From Pseudomonas cerasi (lineage in GTDB: Bacteria > Pseudomonadota > Gammaproteobacteria > Pseudomonadales > Pseudomonadaceae), in NCBI RefSeq assembly GCF_900074915.1, contig NZ_LT222319.1:927001-991000 (forward strand): a stretch of DNA of 64,000 nt, in the 5' to 3' direction. The notes beneath the pieces are model-generated. The model was not told the origin of the DNA and searched no databases. It worked only from the letters and a program-made list of their open reading frames with translations. The stretch's first letter is position 1. Each line of letters begins with the position of its first letter. The translations under genes and the position numbers were made by a program. Below, piece after piece: positions 29,811 to 38,604 of the stretch.

Positions 29811-32290
29811 GTCCGACTCAATGAAATAGGCAGTGTGTTGATCGGTAATGCTCCGGCTTCATGGGCGAGCGGCCCTGGCATGGCGTACAGCGGCAGACCC
29901 AGTTCGACGGCAAGATCCGCAGCGCGCCAGGATGCACCCGGGCTGCGCTCCAGGCTCAATGCGGCTGTGCATCCGGCAAGCAGAATGCAGTCGGCCTGGC
30001 TCAAGCCTTGCGCAATGGGCAATGCATGAATTGCGCCAGTGGCGAGCAAGGGTTTGACCCACGGGCCGTCCTCTGCAACGAGCAAAACCAGAGATTGGTT
30101 TTCGTGTGTGATGCGTCTGCCCAGTTCCAGCCACTGTTTGGCGATGTCAGGGTCTGAAAGGCGGTCGGCTATCAGCAAGGTGGTTGGCACAGAATCGTTG
30201 TTCGGCAGCGCTTGAGGGGCTGACCGGATCAGAATATCGGCCTGTGGCAGAGCGGCGGCGTAACGCTCGCGCAGGGCCTGCCACGGCAACTCGATGCTCT
30301 GCGCCTTGCGTGCGAAATCCGCCGAGTCGAATCGGCTGTCTGGCGTGAGCAACGCGTCATCGCGGCAAACGATTCGGTAAGGTCTATCCAGTTGCTCGGC
30401 CAGTGCGCAGAGCGCTTCAGGGCAGTTGGCGAGGTTCTGATAGATCAGTTCGTCCAATGGCAGGCTGCGCAGGTCTTGCAGCAGTTGCTCGGTGTCGGCA
30501 GGCAGTTCGTAATCAAGGCTGAATGCCAGCGGCAGCACGTTGGCCTGCAGCGTTGCCTGGGCATGCTGGCCCTTATTGCGCCACGTGAGGCTTAAAGGCG
30601 CTTGCGACGCTGTACTGTTGGCGATATGCAGCTGCCTTAATGCCTGTGTCGACAACTGCTCGGTCAGTTGCGCAAGGCGCGCGCGTTGCAGGGCCTGACG
30701 CGCGGGCCTGATGGGGTCGCGCAGGCAGAAGTTTTCATAGCGCGATGACGCGTCCGGGTAGCGACGCTTGAGGATGGCGTTATTGTGCGCCACCCGCAGC
30801 GCCTTTTCGGCGCCGAATGAAATGCCACCCTGGTGCGCAACGAACACATTGGGCGCGCCCACATGACGCCAACCCAGGCCGCGTGCCCTCAGGCACCAGT
30901 CAGTTTCCTCACCATAACCGCGCAGCAGTTCGACTTCGTCCAGATAACCCACACTGTCCAGAGCGCTGCGTTTGATGTACAGGCAAAAGCCGCAGCCGGT
31001 TTCGAGCTCCATGGCCGGGCTGCCAGTCAGGCGCGCCAGATCGTCCAGGCGGACCTGTTCTGCTGCGCTGGGCATCGAATGGCTGAAACGGCTTTCAGGA
31101 AAACTCATCAGCTCGCCGTTATTGGTGAACGGGGTGACCGATGCGATGGTCTCGTCGGCATAGGCAGTCGTGCGCAGCCGGTCCAGCCAGTCACCCTGCA
31201 CACGGGTGTCGGCATTCAACCAGACCACATCCTGCCTGGGGCTTAACGCCATCGCGCGGTTCATGCTGCGGATGAAGCCCAGGTTGATGGGGTTCTGCAC
31301 CAGAGTAATTTTGCCCTTGCCCGCGAGAACCTTGAGGGCTTTGCGCAGCGCGGGGACCGGCGTTGCGTCTTCGATCACCACCAGGCGGTGAGGTGTGCGA
31401 TTACGTTTGCGCGCCTCCAGCGCACTGTTGATGCACTCAAGGGTTTCTTCCAGGCCGTCGCAAACAGGAATGAGTACATCCACCGGCTGCTTGTCGCCAA
31501 CCTTCAACGCCGCAGGTGGAGCAACGAAAACCGGCATCGCTGACACTGGGCTGCCCAGCAGCGCGGTGCCGTTATCGAAGCGCACATGCACGGCAGGGGT
31601 GGCATTGGGCACCTTGATGCGAATACCGCCGTGAGTCGCAGGCAATCCTGCCGCTGTCAGTAACGGGTGCGGGGCGCTGGCAACCATGCTGATCAAGTGA
31701 CCGTTGGCTTCCAGTTGCAACGACACAGGCGTCTGCACGTTGTGCACGTCGATGGCCCAGCCGTGGATCTCCTGCACATCAGGCAGGTAACGGACCACGC
31801 CCAGCGTCCCTGGCAATCCGGTTTGTGCAGCCAGCAGTTTGAGTACCAAGGCGAGTTCGTTTGCAGCCGTAATATCAGGGAGGTGCGCGAGAATGATGCG
31901 GCGCAAGTCTTCGGGTGTTTCCGACAGGCTGCGTGCCTGCCACAGCATCATGCGTAGCGAAGCGTCAGCAGGCAGCTTTTGCCAGGCATTACTCATGTAA
32001 CGGTTGGCCAGTAACGGCTGACCCTGGGCAATGATGCTGCGCCCGAGGAGGGCGTGAATGTCCGCACGTAAAGGAAACGCGTGCGCGGCGTTGAGCAAAT
32101 AAATAAAGGCAAGCTTTGGGTCTTGCGGCAGGGCCTCGATACCTTTCCAGACCAGTGCTTCCGGACGGTATTCAGGGGTCTGCAGCGCACACTCGAGTGC
32201 CACGGTGGCAAGGTCGTGCTCATCGGCCTGGCGGTGGCGATGAAACATATCCATGAGCGTTTCTCGCCCACGGTCGAGGTGTCTGGACAT
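29807..32290 (-). CDS. Large GT2 glycosyltransferase with N-terminal TPR-like region
   Basis: An 827-residue protein. The first ~150 residues are TPR-like helices (LATVALECALQTPEYRPEAL; ADIHALLGRSIIAQGQPLLA). A small 'HGWAIDVHNVQTPVSLQL' module like that in the neighbour comes next. The GT2 domain is at about 275-520: VDVLIPVCDGLEETLECINS, LVVIEDATPVPALRKAL, VVWLNADTRVQGDWLD, GYGEETDWCLRARGLGW. The last ~290 residues resemble no family I know and may be a degenerate second transferase. It is first of a leftward set ending with the low-GC genes. Confidence 0.8.
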   Translation of the reverse strand: MSRHLDRGRETLMDMFHRHRQADEHDLATVALECALQTPEYRPEALVWKGIEALPQDPKLAFIYLLNAAHAFPLRADIHALLGRSIIAQGQPLLANRYMSNAWQKLPADASLRMMLWQARSLSETPEDLRRIILAHLPDITAANELALVLKLLAAQTGLPGTLGVVRYLPDVQEIHGWAIDVHNVQTPVSLQLEANGHLISMVASAPHPLLTAAGLPATHGGIRIKVPNATPAVHVRFDNGTALLGSPVSAMPVFVAPPAALKVGDKQPVDVLIPVCDGLEETLECINSALEARKRNRTPHRLVVIEDATPVPALRKALKVLAGKGKITLVQNPINLGFIRSMNRAMALSPRQDVVWLNADTRVQGDWLDRLRTTAYADETIASVTPFTNNGELMSFPESRFSHSMPSAAEQVRLDDLARLTGSPAMELETGCGFCLYIKRSALDSVGYLDEVELLRGYGEETDWCLRARGLGWRHVGAPNVFVAHQGGISFGAEKALRVAHNNAILKRRYPDASSRYENFCLRDPIRPARQALQRARLAQLTEQLSTQALRQLHIANSTASQAPLSLTWRNKGQHAQATLQANVLPLAFSLDYELPADTEQLLQDLRSLPLDELIYQNLANCPEALCALAEQLDRPYRIVCRDDALLTPDSRFDSADFARKAQSIELPWQALRERYAAALPQADILIRSAPQALPNNDSVPTTLLIADRLSDPDIAKQWLELGRRITHENQSLVLLVAEDGPWVKPLLATGAIHALPIAQGLSQADCILLAGCTAALSLERSPGASWRAADLAVELGLPLYAMPGPLAHEAGALPINTLPISLSRT

Positions 32291-32320
32291 AAGCTGGCGT
32301 GTTCACTTTAAAAATAAAAG

Positions 32321-32348
32321 AGGGGCGACCCGAAAGTCGCCCCTTTTT
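32321..32348 (-). terminator. Rho-independent terminator of the DUF4214 gene
   Basis: Stem AGGGGCGAC/GTCGCCCCT. On the minus strand it is followed by CTTTTATTTTT, downstream of the secreted-protein stop. A second GC hairpin (CCCGGCC TTGC GGCCGGG, 32357-32374) lies between it and the gene. Confidence 0.8.
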
Positions 32349-32400
32349 GTATACGACCCGGCCTTGCGGCCGGGCGTATTTGTTACAACGACGGGGCTAG

Positions 32401-33855
32401 TTACACCGCGCCGTGCAGCACGATAACGTTGTCGTTATGTGCTACTGCTTCTACCGAACCAACGATGCCGATAGCGACGTCAGCTTGAGTGCCGCCGTTA
32501 GCCAGGATGTCGGTAAAGGTTGCCTTGCCAGCAGTATCAGAAGCACGGCCGGTGGCGGTCAGGTACAGGTTGTCGATGAAATCGCTGTCTGCCTTGAGTG
32601 CAGCTTCATCGGAGTTCACGATCGCCTTGGCTACGTCTGCACGAGTAGAGCCGTTGAACAGGTTATTCACCCAGTTATCCAGACCAGCCTGATCAGCATT
32701 ACGACCCAGTGCAGCGGCGTAAAGATCCTGGACGAACTCAGCGTTTGACTGGTCAAAGCGTTGTGCTTCGGCAGAACCAGCGATGCCTGCAGCTACGTCG
32801 CCAAGCGTACCGCCATTAGCCAACAGTGTTTGCCAGGTTTGCAGGCCACCACCATCGGCGCCAGTAGTACGGCCCAGCAACTCGTTATAGAGCGTGTTGA
32901 TAGGAGCCAAAGTCGAGGTGTTGACGAACTCGTCAGAATTCAAGAACTCGTTGGCTATATCGGTCAGCGAAGTTCCTGCATTGACTTGGTTAGCGAAGTT
33001 CTGAGCGCCGCCCAGATCCGCATCGCGACCGAGCAGCCCGTCATACAGACGCAGGGCTGAAGCTTCAGCTTCGCTTTGTGCCAATACGACCGTTTCAGTG
33101 CCAGCGGTGCCTACGAAGGTCAGGAACTCAGCGCCAGTAATCGCTGCAGTTTGCGCGCCGGTCAGGTTGACGTTGAAGTTGTTGCCAGTAACGAAGGTGT
33201 AGTCAGCAACCGAACCGTCCAGCTGTACAACGTCGTAGCCTGCGCCAGCGTTGACAACGTCTGCATGGTTGGTGCCACTCAGAACAATGGTGTCGTTGCC
33301 GCTACCAGTGATCACGTTGTTGTTGCCAGCACCAGCGATAACAGTGTTGTTACCGTTGCCAGTGATGATGGTGTCGTTGCCAGCACCAGCGTCGATGAAG
33401 TTGTTCTGATCGCCACTGACGATGATCAGGTCATCGCCCGTACCAGTGGTCAGCACGAACTGAGTGATAGCGGAAGCATCAGCCGAAACAGCGATGCGAG
33501 CCTGCGAGGAAACATCGGCAGCGGCGTCGGTAGCAACGGTTGGAGTGATGTTGACGTGCAGGTTGGCCTGGCTGTCCAGAATGATTGCTTTGGCAGCAGC
33601 CACATCGGGAGTCACGTTCAGGGAGACCAGATCGCCAAGCGCACCCGCGATGGTGCCAGTGATCACGTCGGTAGTACCGGTTTGGCCAGTAGGAATCTCA
33701 AGAGCATTTACACCATCCCAGCTAGCCAGGTTTACGGTGGAAGCGCTGTCCAGAGCCAGCAGAGTGCTGATTGCGGCAGTGGTGCTGTCGGTCAGGCTGG
33801 TAGCGGTCAAGAACGAGCTGAACTCGGTTGCTGTTACCGGGGCATCATATTGCAT
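32401..33855 (-). CDS. Type I-secreted protein with Ca-binding repeats and DUF4214 domains
   Basis: A 484-residue acidic, Cys-free, Ala/Thr/Asn-rich protein. Residues about 135-215 hold RTX-like nonapeptide repeats (DAGAGNDTIIT, AGAGNNNVIT, NAGAGYDVVQL). Residues about 265-470 hold four DUF4214-type units, each starting LYxxxLGRxxD and ending near NSDEF or GSxEA. The C-terminus NVIVLHGAV is a hydrophobic tail, as in many type I substrates, and there is no Sec signal. It is divergent from a complete ABC/HlyD/TolC set, its presumed exporter. The role is unknown; surface layer or adhesion is an inference. Confidence 0.82.
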   Translation of the reverse strand: MQYDAPVTATEFSSFLTATSLTDSTTAAISTLLALDSASTVNLASWDGVNALEIPTGQTGTTDVITGTIAGALGDLVSLNVTPDVAAAKAIILDSQANLHVNITPTVATDAAADVSSQARIAVSADASAITQFVLTTGTGDDLIIVSGDQNNFIDAGAGNDTIITGNGNNTVIAGAGNNNVITGSGNDTIVLSGTNHADVVNAGAGYDVVQLDGSVADYTFVTGNNFNVNLTGAQTAAITGAEFLTFVGTAGTETVVLAQSEAEASALRLYDGLLGRDADLGGAQNFANQVNAGTSLTDIANEFLNSDEFVNTSTLAPINTLYNELLGRTTGADGGGLQTWQTLLANGGTLGDVAAGIAGSAEAQRFDQSNAEFVQDLYAAALGRNADQAGLDNWVNNLFNGSTRADVAKAIVNSDEAALKADSDFIDNLYLTATGRASDTAGKATFTDILANGGTQADVAIGIVGSVEAVAHNDNVIVLHGAV

Positions 33856-33872
33856 GGGAAATTCCTGTTACT

Positions 33873-34754
33873 TCAGGCCATCTGGCCTGTGCTGCTAATT
33901 TTCTGCGTCAATGCAGAGTTTTCCCACGGAGACTTATAGCGGGCAGCGTTCATCTTCGTAGCGGGTGCGATGCAAATGTGTAACGCCACCAGGGGCTCTG
34001 TGCCGGTGGGGCCGTACATCATCTGGTTGGCGACAATGACCTGCGGCGCAGCGCCGCGAAAGACAAGGTGGCCAGACAATTCGTAAAAATGCCGATCGGG
34101 TCCGACCAGGCTGAAACCTGCTGAAACCAGAGGCAAAGACTTGCCACGGGTACCGGTGAAGGCTCCCGTAGCGACATTAGGGCTAGGGCCGGAGCCGGCG
34201 ACAGTGGAGGTGTAAACCAGGTCCACGCCTGCCGGCTTGTCGTCCCACAGGATGGAAAACCCTTCAAGGCGCCGGGTGCCGTCAGGTTCACCGGTCCAGC
34301 CTTCCGTAGACATCACATCACCTTCGCCTTGCAGATGCGCGACCAGCTTCAGCGCAACGGGCGTGAGAGTCGACGAGATTGCCGCGCTCGGTTCGGCAGT
34401 CGCAGCGATCGTTAAATTGCGCATGATGGCGGTGGAGGTGTCGATTCGGTCGATGCGCAAGTCGATAGGGTCGATGACTGCGTCGAACATATGGTATTCG
34501 GTGATCAGAACCGTGGTGATGCCGCCCTTGACGCGAGCAACGATGGTATCGCCCAACCGGGTCAGCATGTTCTTACTGACACCTTCGGCTGGAAAGAAAT
34601 CGATGGAGCCTTTACCAAGGGGGGCTTGCTGCAGTGCGATGCACACAGGTTTGTCTACGGGTGGCTGCGAGGCATAACGGAATATGTACATTCCTGGCTC
34701 GAGCAGCGTCACGCGAGAGCTGATCTTCAATCCATCAAGTTCTGGAGACTGCAC
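33873..34754 (-). CDS. Protein of unknown function co-transcribed with the type I substrate
   Basis: A 293-residue protein, predicted beta-rich, with no signal peptide, membrane segment or family I recognise. Notable stretches are SSRVTLLEPGMYIFRYASQP near the N-terminus and HLQGEGDVMSTEGWTGEPDG in the middle. It starts with GTG at 34754, with AAGGAA about 12 bases upstream, and lies 17 bp ahead of the DUF4214 gene, so the two form an operon. It could be a secretion chaperone or a second cargo; nothing in the sequence decides. Confidence 0.65.
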   Translation of the reverse strand: MQSPELDGLKISSRVTLLEPGMYIFRYASQPPVDKPVCIALQQAPLGKGSIDFFPAEGVSKNMLTRLGDTIVARVKGGITTVLITEYHMFDAVIDPIDLRIDRIDTSTAIMRNLTIAATAEPSAAISSTLTPVALKLVAHLQGEGDVMSTEGWTGEPDGTRRLEGFSILWDDKPAGVDLVYTSTVAGSGPSPNVATGAFTGTRGKSLPLVSAGFSLVGPDRHFYELSGHLVFRGAAPQVIVANQMMYGPTGTEPLVALHICIAPATKMNAARYKSPWENSALTQKISSTGQMA

Positions 34755-35504
34755 CCAACAAGATTCCTTCTTATCCTGAGCGGCTATGCCGTTAGTCCAT
34801 TAAAGGGCTGTAACACACTACTCGGGTACTGCTACCTATGGTCGATGGCTGTGTTGGCCAGACTGCGAGACTAGTCCATTTGTAGGAAAAGTCAATTCTA
34901 ATAAGTTCGATTTTAGGCGTATTCTGTAGGAATTTTCCGATTGGTCAATTTCCCTCTAGAACGTACTTCTCAGGCCTTTGGGTGGCAGAGTGCCATAAAT
35001 CTTTTTGGTCTTTGCTTATGCGTGTTTAATTGATACAAGATGTTTCGTAGTTGGTTGATCAAATGTGAGTGGGGCCTGTCGCGTCAGCGGTGCCAATCAA
35101 GATCGCTTCTGAGTAATGTCGAAGTTCTATGTAATGTGGAAGTTCTATGGCTGCGCTGTTTAGGTGCGTTAATCGTTTCAGCAAAAAAAAGGGCGCACCG
35201 CGTCGGTGCGTTTGTATGCCGTTCATCTGTAACTCAGCGACGCTTTTGAGGCATTGCCGCTCAAGCTGCCTTTTCTGTATTGCGCTCCTTCATATATTGC
35301 ACTTTTTAAAAAGTTGAACTTTAAGCCGTTACGTGAATACTCGGCAGTTCAGCTTCCGTCACCGTTTTCCCCTTGGATGCATAAAAAGTATTCACCTGCA
35401 CGCGTTCATATTTGCGTGTTTTGATCGTGCTTTGATGCTGTGGTGGGCCAAAAGCAGGTGCTACACTGCCGCGCGTTTACCGATTTCTCATCAGTACGGA
35501 TTCT
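34755..35504. other. 750-bp gene-poor, AT-rich intergenic region
   Basis: It separates the leftward secreted-protein operon from the rightward exporter operon and must contain both promoters. I see no credible gene. It holds a direct repeat GAAGTTCTATG (twice near 35118-35150, 18 bp apart) and an orphan leftward terminator at 35183-35210. Confidence 0.5.
35183..35210 (-). terminator. Orphan leftward rho-independent terminator
   Basis: Stem CGCACCG/CGGTGCG with CGT loop. The minus-strand read is followed by GCCC then eight T (35190-35183). No leftward gene lies to its right before the exporter start, so it may end a small RNA or antisense transcript. Confidence 0.6.
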
Positions 35505-37268
35505 ATGAGTCGTTCACACGAAAATAATTTGCAGGTAGCCCTTAAGGCTTGCAAAGGCAGCTTTATCTCAGTCGGTTTCTTCAGTCTGTTCGTAAACGCC
35601 TTGATGCTGGTCCCCACCCTTTACATGATCCAGGTCTCTGGGCGGGTGGTGCCCAGTAGCAGCACTCCAACACTGATCATGCTTACCCTGATCATGACTG
35701 TTCTGATGATCACCATGGGCTCGCTGGAGTGGGTCCGATCCAGAATCATGGTCCGTATCAGCAACAAACTCGACGTTTTGCTAAGTCGCGACGTCTACCA
35801 AGCCAGTTTCAGGAAAGCGTTGAGAAGTGGCGGCATGGATGCGTCGGCCCAATCACTCAATGACCTGACTTCACTGCGTCAATTTCTCACGGGCAATGGC
35901 CTGTTCGCATTTTTTGACGCACCTTGGCTGCCGATTTACACCGCGGTCATGTTCATATTCCACCCCTGGTTTGGCTGGATGACGGTGGGTTCTGCCATCG
36001 TTCTGGTGGTATTGGCTTACTTGAACCACCGTTTTACTGGCAAGGCACTGACCGAGGCTAACCAGCAAAGCCTGACTGCAAACCTTCTGACTACCAAAAA
36101 CCTGCGCAATGCAGAAGTCATCGAGTCGATGGGCATGCTTGACACCTTGATGGCCCGTTGGGGCAAGCGGCAGCGCAGGGTCCTGGTTCTGCAGTCTGAT
36201 GCCAGTGACAAAAGCGGGACGATCAGCTCTATTTCAAGAACCTTCAGAAACTGGGCGCAATCAATCATGCTGGCGCTGGGGGCTTATCTGGTGATTACTC
36301 ATCAGATCAATCCGGGCTTAATGATGGCCGGCTCGCTTTTGTTGGGGCGCGCTCTTTCGCCCGTTGACCAGATAATCAATACCTGGAAAGGTTTTGTTGC
36401 TGCCCGCGTGCAGTACAACCGTCTGAACGAGACGCTTGAAAAGCTGCATAACGAGCCGGATCGCATGGCTTTGCCTGATCCCGAAGGGCATATTCAGGTC
36501 GAAAACCTGGTAGTCACACCGCCGGGTGGCAAGAACCCGGTTATTCGCAACATCAGTTTCGTAACGCCGGCTGGCACCATTGTGGGTATTGTCGGGCCGA
36601 GCGCAGCAGGCAAATCGACCCTGGTAAGAGCCCTGTTGGGCATCTGGCCAGCGCAACACGGTACAGTGCGTCTGGACGGTGCCGACATCAGTGCCTGGGA
36701 TAAACAGAAGCTTGGCCCGCACTTGGGCTATCTGCCACAGGACATCGAACTGTTCGAGGGCAGCATCAGCGATAACATCGCTCGATTTGCCAAGGTCGAC
36801 CCCGATAAAGTCGTTCTGGCGGCGCGCACCGCGGGCGTGCATGAAATGATCCTGCAGTTGCCTGACGGCTACGACACCGTGATCGGCAGTGATGGCGTCA
36901 ACCTGTCCGGTGGACAGCGGCAACGCATCGGTCTGGCCAGGGCTATTTACGGCAGCCCGCGGTTGATTGTGCTGGATGAACCCAACTCCAATCTCGATGA
37001 AGTCGGCGAGCGCGCTCTGAGCGTGGCGCTGCAACTGATAAAGGAGTCAGGTGCCACGGTATTCATCGTCTCTCACCGTCCCAATATTCTGTCGCGGCTT
37101 GACCGGGTAATGGTCATGAACGCCGGCACCATCACTTTGTACGGCGCGCGTGATCAGGTCATTGCCGAGCTGGCACAGCAACAGGCGAAGGCGCAGCAGG
37201 CTCAGCAGCGGGTGGCTCCGGCAGCCACCGGTGTTGCACCGGCGCAACCTGCGCAACCTGGCGCGTGA
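35505..37268 (+). CDS. Type I secretion ABC transporter (PrtD/AprD-like)
   Basis: A 587-residue inner-membrane export ATPase. TM segments begin at about residue 22 (FISVGFFSLFVNALMLVPTLYM). The nucleotide domain has Walker A GPSAAGKSTL, signature LSGGQRQRIGLARAI and Walker B LIVLDEPNSNLDE, with the H-loop IVSHRP. No N-terminal C39 peptidase or C39-like domain is present, as in PrtD/AprD exporters of RTX proteases. The Ala/Gln-rich C-terminal tail is low complexity. Followed after 13 bp by the fusion protein. The likely cargo is the DUF4214 protein across the divergent gap. Confidence 0.92.
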   Translation: MSRSHENNLQVALKACKGSFISVGFFSLFVNALMLVPTLYMIQVSGRVVPSSSTPTLIMLTLIMTVLMITMGSLEWVRSRIMVRISNKLDVLLSRDVYQASFRKALRSGGMDASAQSLNDLTSLRQFLTGNGLFAFFDAPWLPIYTAVMFIFHPWFGWMTVGSAIVLVVLAYLNHRFTGKALTEANQQSLTANLLTTKNLRNAEVIESMGMLDTLMARWGKRQRRVLVLQSDASDKSGTISSISRTFRNWAQSIMLALGAYLVITHQINPGLMMAGSLLLGRALSPVDQIINTWKGFVAARVQYNRLNETLEKLHNEPDRMALPDPEGHIQVENLVVTPPGGKNPVIRNISFVTPAGTIVGIVGPSAAGKSTLVRALLGIWPAQHGTVRLDGADISAWDKQKLGPHLGYLPQDIELFEGSISDNIARFAKVDPDKVVLAARTAGVHEMILQLPDGYDTVIGSDGVNLSGGQRQRIGLARAIYGSPRLIVLDEPNSNLDEVGERALSVALQLIKESGATVFIVSHRPNILSRLDRVMVMNAGTITLYGARDQVIAELAQQQAKAQQAQQRVAPAATGVAPAQPAQPGA

Positions 37269-37281
37269 AAGGAATTCATGA

Positions 37282-38604
37282 ATGAGCATTAAGACAATAT
37301 CCACGCTCGAGGCGGATGCAGATGACATGCCCACCTCTGATCGCGGGGTTCGCCGGATCGGTGTGGCGATCGTACTGGTTACCTTCGGTCTGTTCGGCAC
37401 CTGGGCGGCATTCGCTCCACTGGGCAGTGCGGTGTACGGCTCAGGTGTGGTGATGGTGCAGAGTTATCGCAAGACGGTTCAGCATCTTGAAGGCGGTATC
37501 GTCAAGGAGCTGCTTGTCCGTGATGGGGACACCGTTCAAAAGGGTGATCCGCTGATCGTGCTGGACGACTCGCAATTGCGCTCTCAATACGAGTCGACCC
37601 GCAACCAGCTGATTTCCACCCAGGCCAGGGAGGCACGACTGCGCGCGGAGCGCGACGAGCTGCCCTCGATTCCGCCACTGACCATCAGTGGTACGGACAG
37701 CGTGCGCGCCAAAGAAGCCATAGCAGGCGAGCAACAGGTATTCAGCACCCGGAAAAATTCCCGCCTGACCGAGATATCGGTACAACGCGAACGCATCGGG
37801 CAATTGAAGCAGCAGATAAGTGGTCTGCGAGACATGATCCGCACCAAGATCAGCCTTGAAAAATCCTACAGCAGTGAGATCACCGAGCTGAAGGATCTGC
37901 TGTCCCAGGGCTTTGTCGACAAGCAGCGCTTGCTTGAGCAGGAGCGCAAGCTGGACATGCTCAAGTCCGAAGTGGCTGATCACGAGTCAACGATCACCAA
38001 GACTCAGCTACAGATCAGTGAGACCGAGCTGCAGATCATTCAGTTGAACAAGAACTTCAGCTCTGACGTGGCGAAAGAGTTGAGCGATGTGCAGGCCAAG
38101 GTATTCGATTTGCAGGAGACTGCTACCGCGCTGCAGGACCGTCTGTCTCGCGTGGTCATTCGGGCTCCTGAGGACGGTATGGTTCTGGACATGAAAGTTC
38201 ATACGGTGGGCGGCGTAGTCAGCGCCGGTACGCCATTGCTGGATATCGTGCCGGAATCTTCCGAGCTGGTCGTTGAGGCTCATGTCGCTATCACGGACAT
38301 TGACCGGATTTCCATCGGCAAGCTGACAGACGTTCGCTTCAGTGCCTTCAACAGTGCCACCACTCCTGTCATCGAGGGGGAGGTGACGCGCATCTCCGCT
38401 GACCGTTTGAAAGACGATGCCGGTGAGCCGTATTACCTGGTTCGGGTAAAACTGACCGAGAAAGGCATGAAGCGTCTTGGCGACCGCAAGTTGCAGCCGG
38501 GCATGCCCGCTGAAGTGCTGATCAATGCTGGTGAACGGACCATGCTTCAATACCTGTTGAAGCCGGCGTCCAATGTGTTTATCAAATCGATGATCGAGGA
38601 ATGA
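37282..38604 (+). CDS. Type I secretion membrane fusion protein (HlyD/PrtE family)
   Basis: A 440-residue periplasmic adaptor. A cytoplasmic N-terminus is followed by one TM near residues 30-52 (IGVAIVLVTFGLFGTWAAFAP). The biotinyl-lipoyl half-motifs VVMVQSYRKTVQHLEGGIV and VIRAPEDGMVLDMKVHTVGG flank a long alpha-hairpin, and a C-terminal beta domain ends in LKPGMPAEVLI-like (LQPGMPAEVLINAGERTMLQYLLKP). Links the ABC protein to the outer-membrane channel. Its stop overlaps the next start (ATGA). Confidence 0.93.
   Translation: MSIKTISTLEADADDMPTSDRGVRRIGVAIVLVTFGLFGTWAAFAPLGSAVYGSGVVMVQSYRKTVQHLEGGIVKELLVRDGDTVQKGDPLIVLDDSQLRSQYESTRNQLISTQAREARLRAERDELPSIPPLTISGTDSVRAKEAIAGEQQVFSTRKNSRLTEISVQRERIGQLKQQISGLRDMIRTKISLEKSYSSEITELKDLLSQGFVDKQRLLEQERKLDMLKSEVADHESTITKTQLQISETELQIIQLNKNFSSDVAKELSDVQAKVFDLQETATALQDRLSRVVIRAPEDGMVLDMKVHTVGGVVSAGTPLLDIVPESSELVVEAHVAITDIDRISIGKLTDVRFSAFNSATTPVIEGEVTRISADRLKDDAGEPYYLVRVKLTEKGMKRLGDRKLQPGMPAEVLINAGERTMLQYLLKPASNVFIKSMIEE

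Noticed and set aside
33076..33939. Rightward 287-codon frame opposite the DUF4214 gene
   Set aside because: Ser/Val/Asp repeat composition is the complement of the Ca-binding and Ala/Thr-rich coding sequence.
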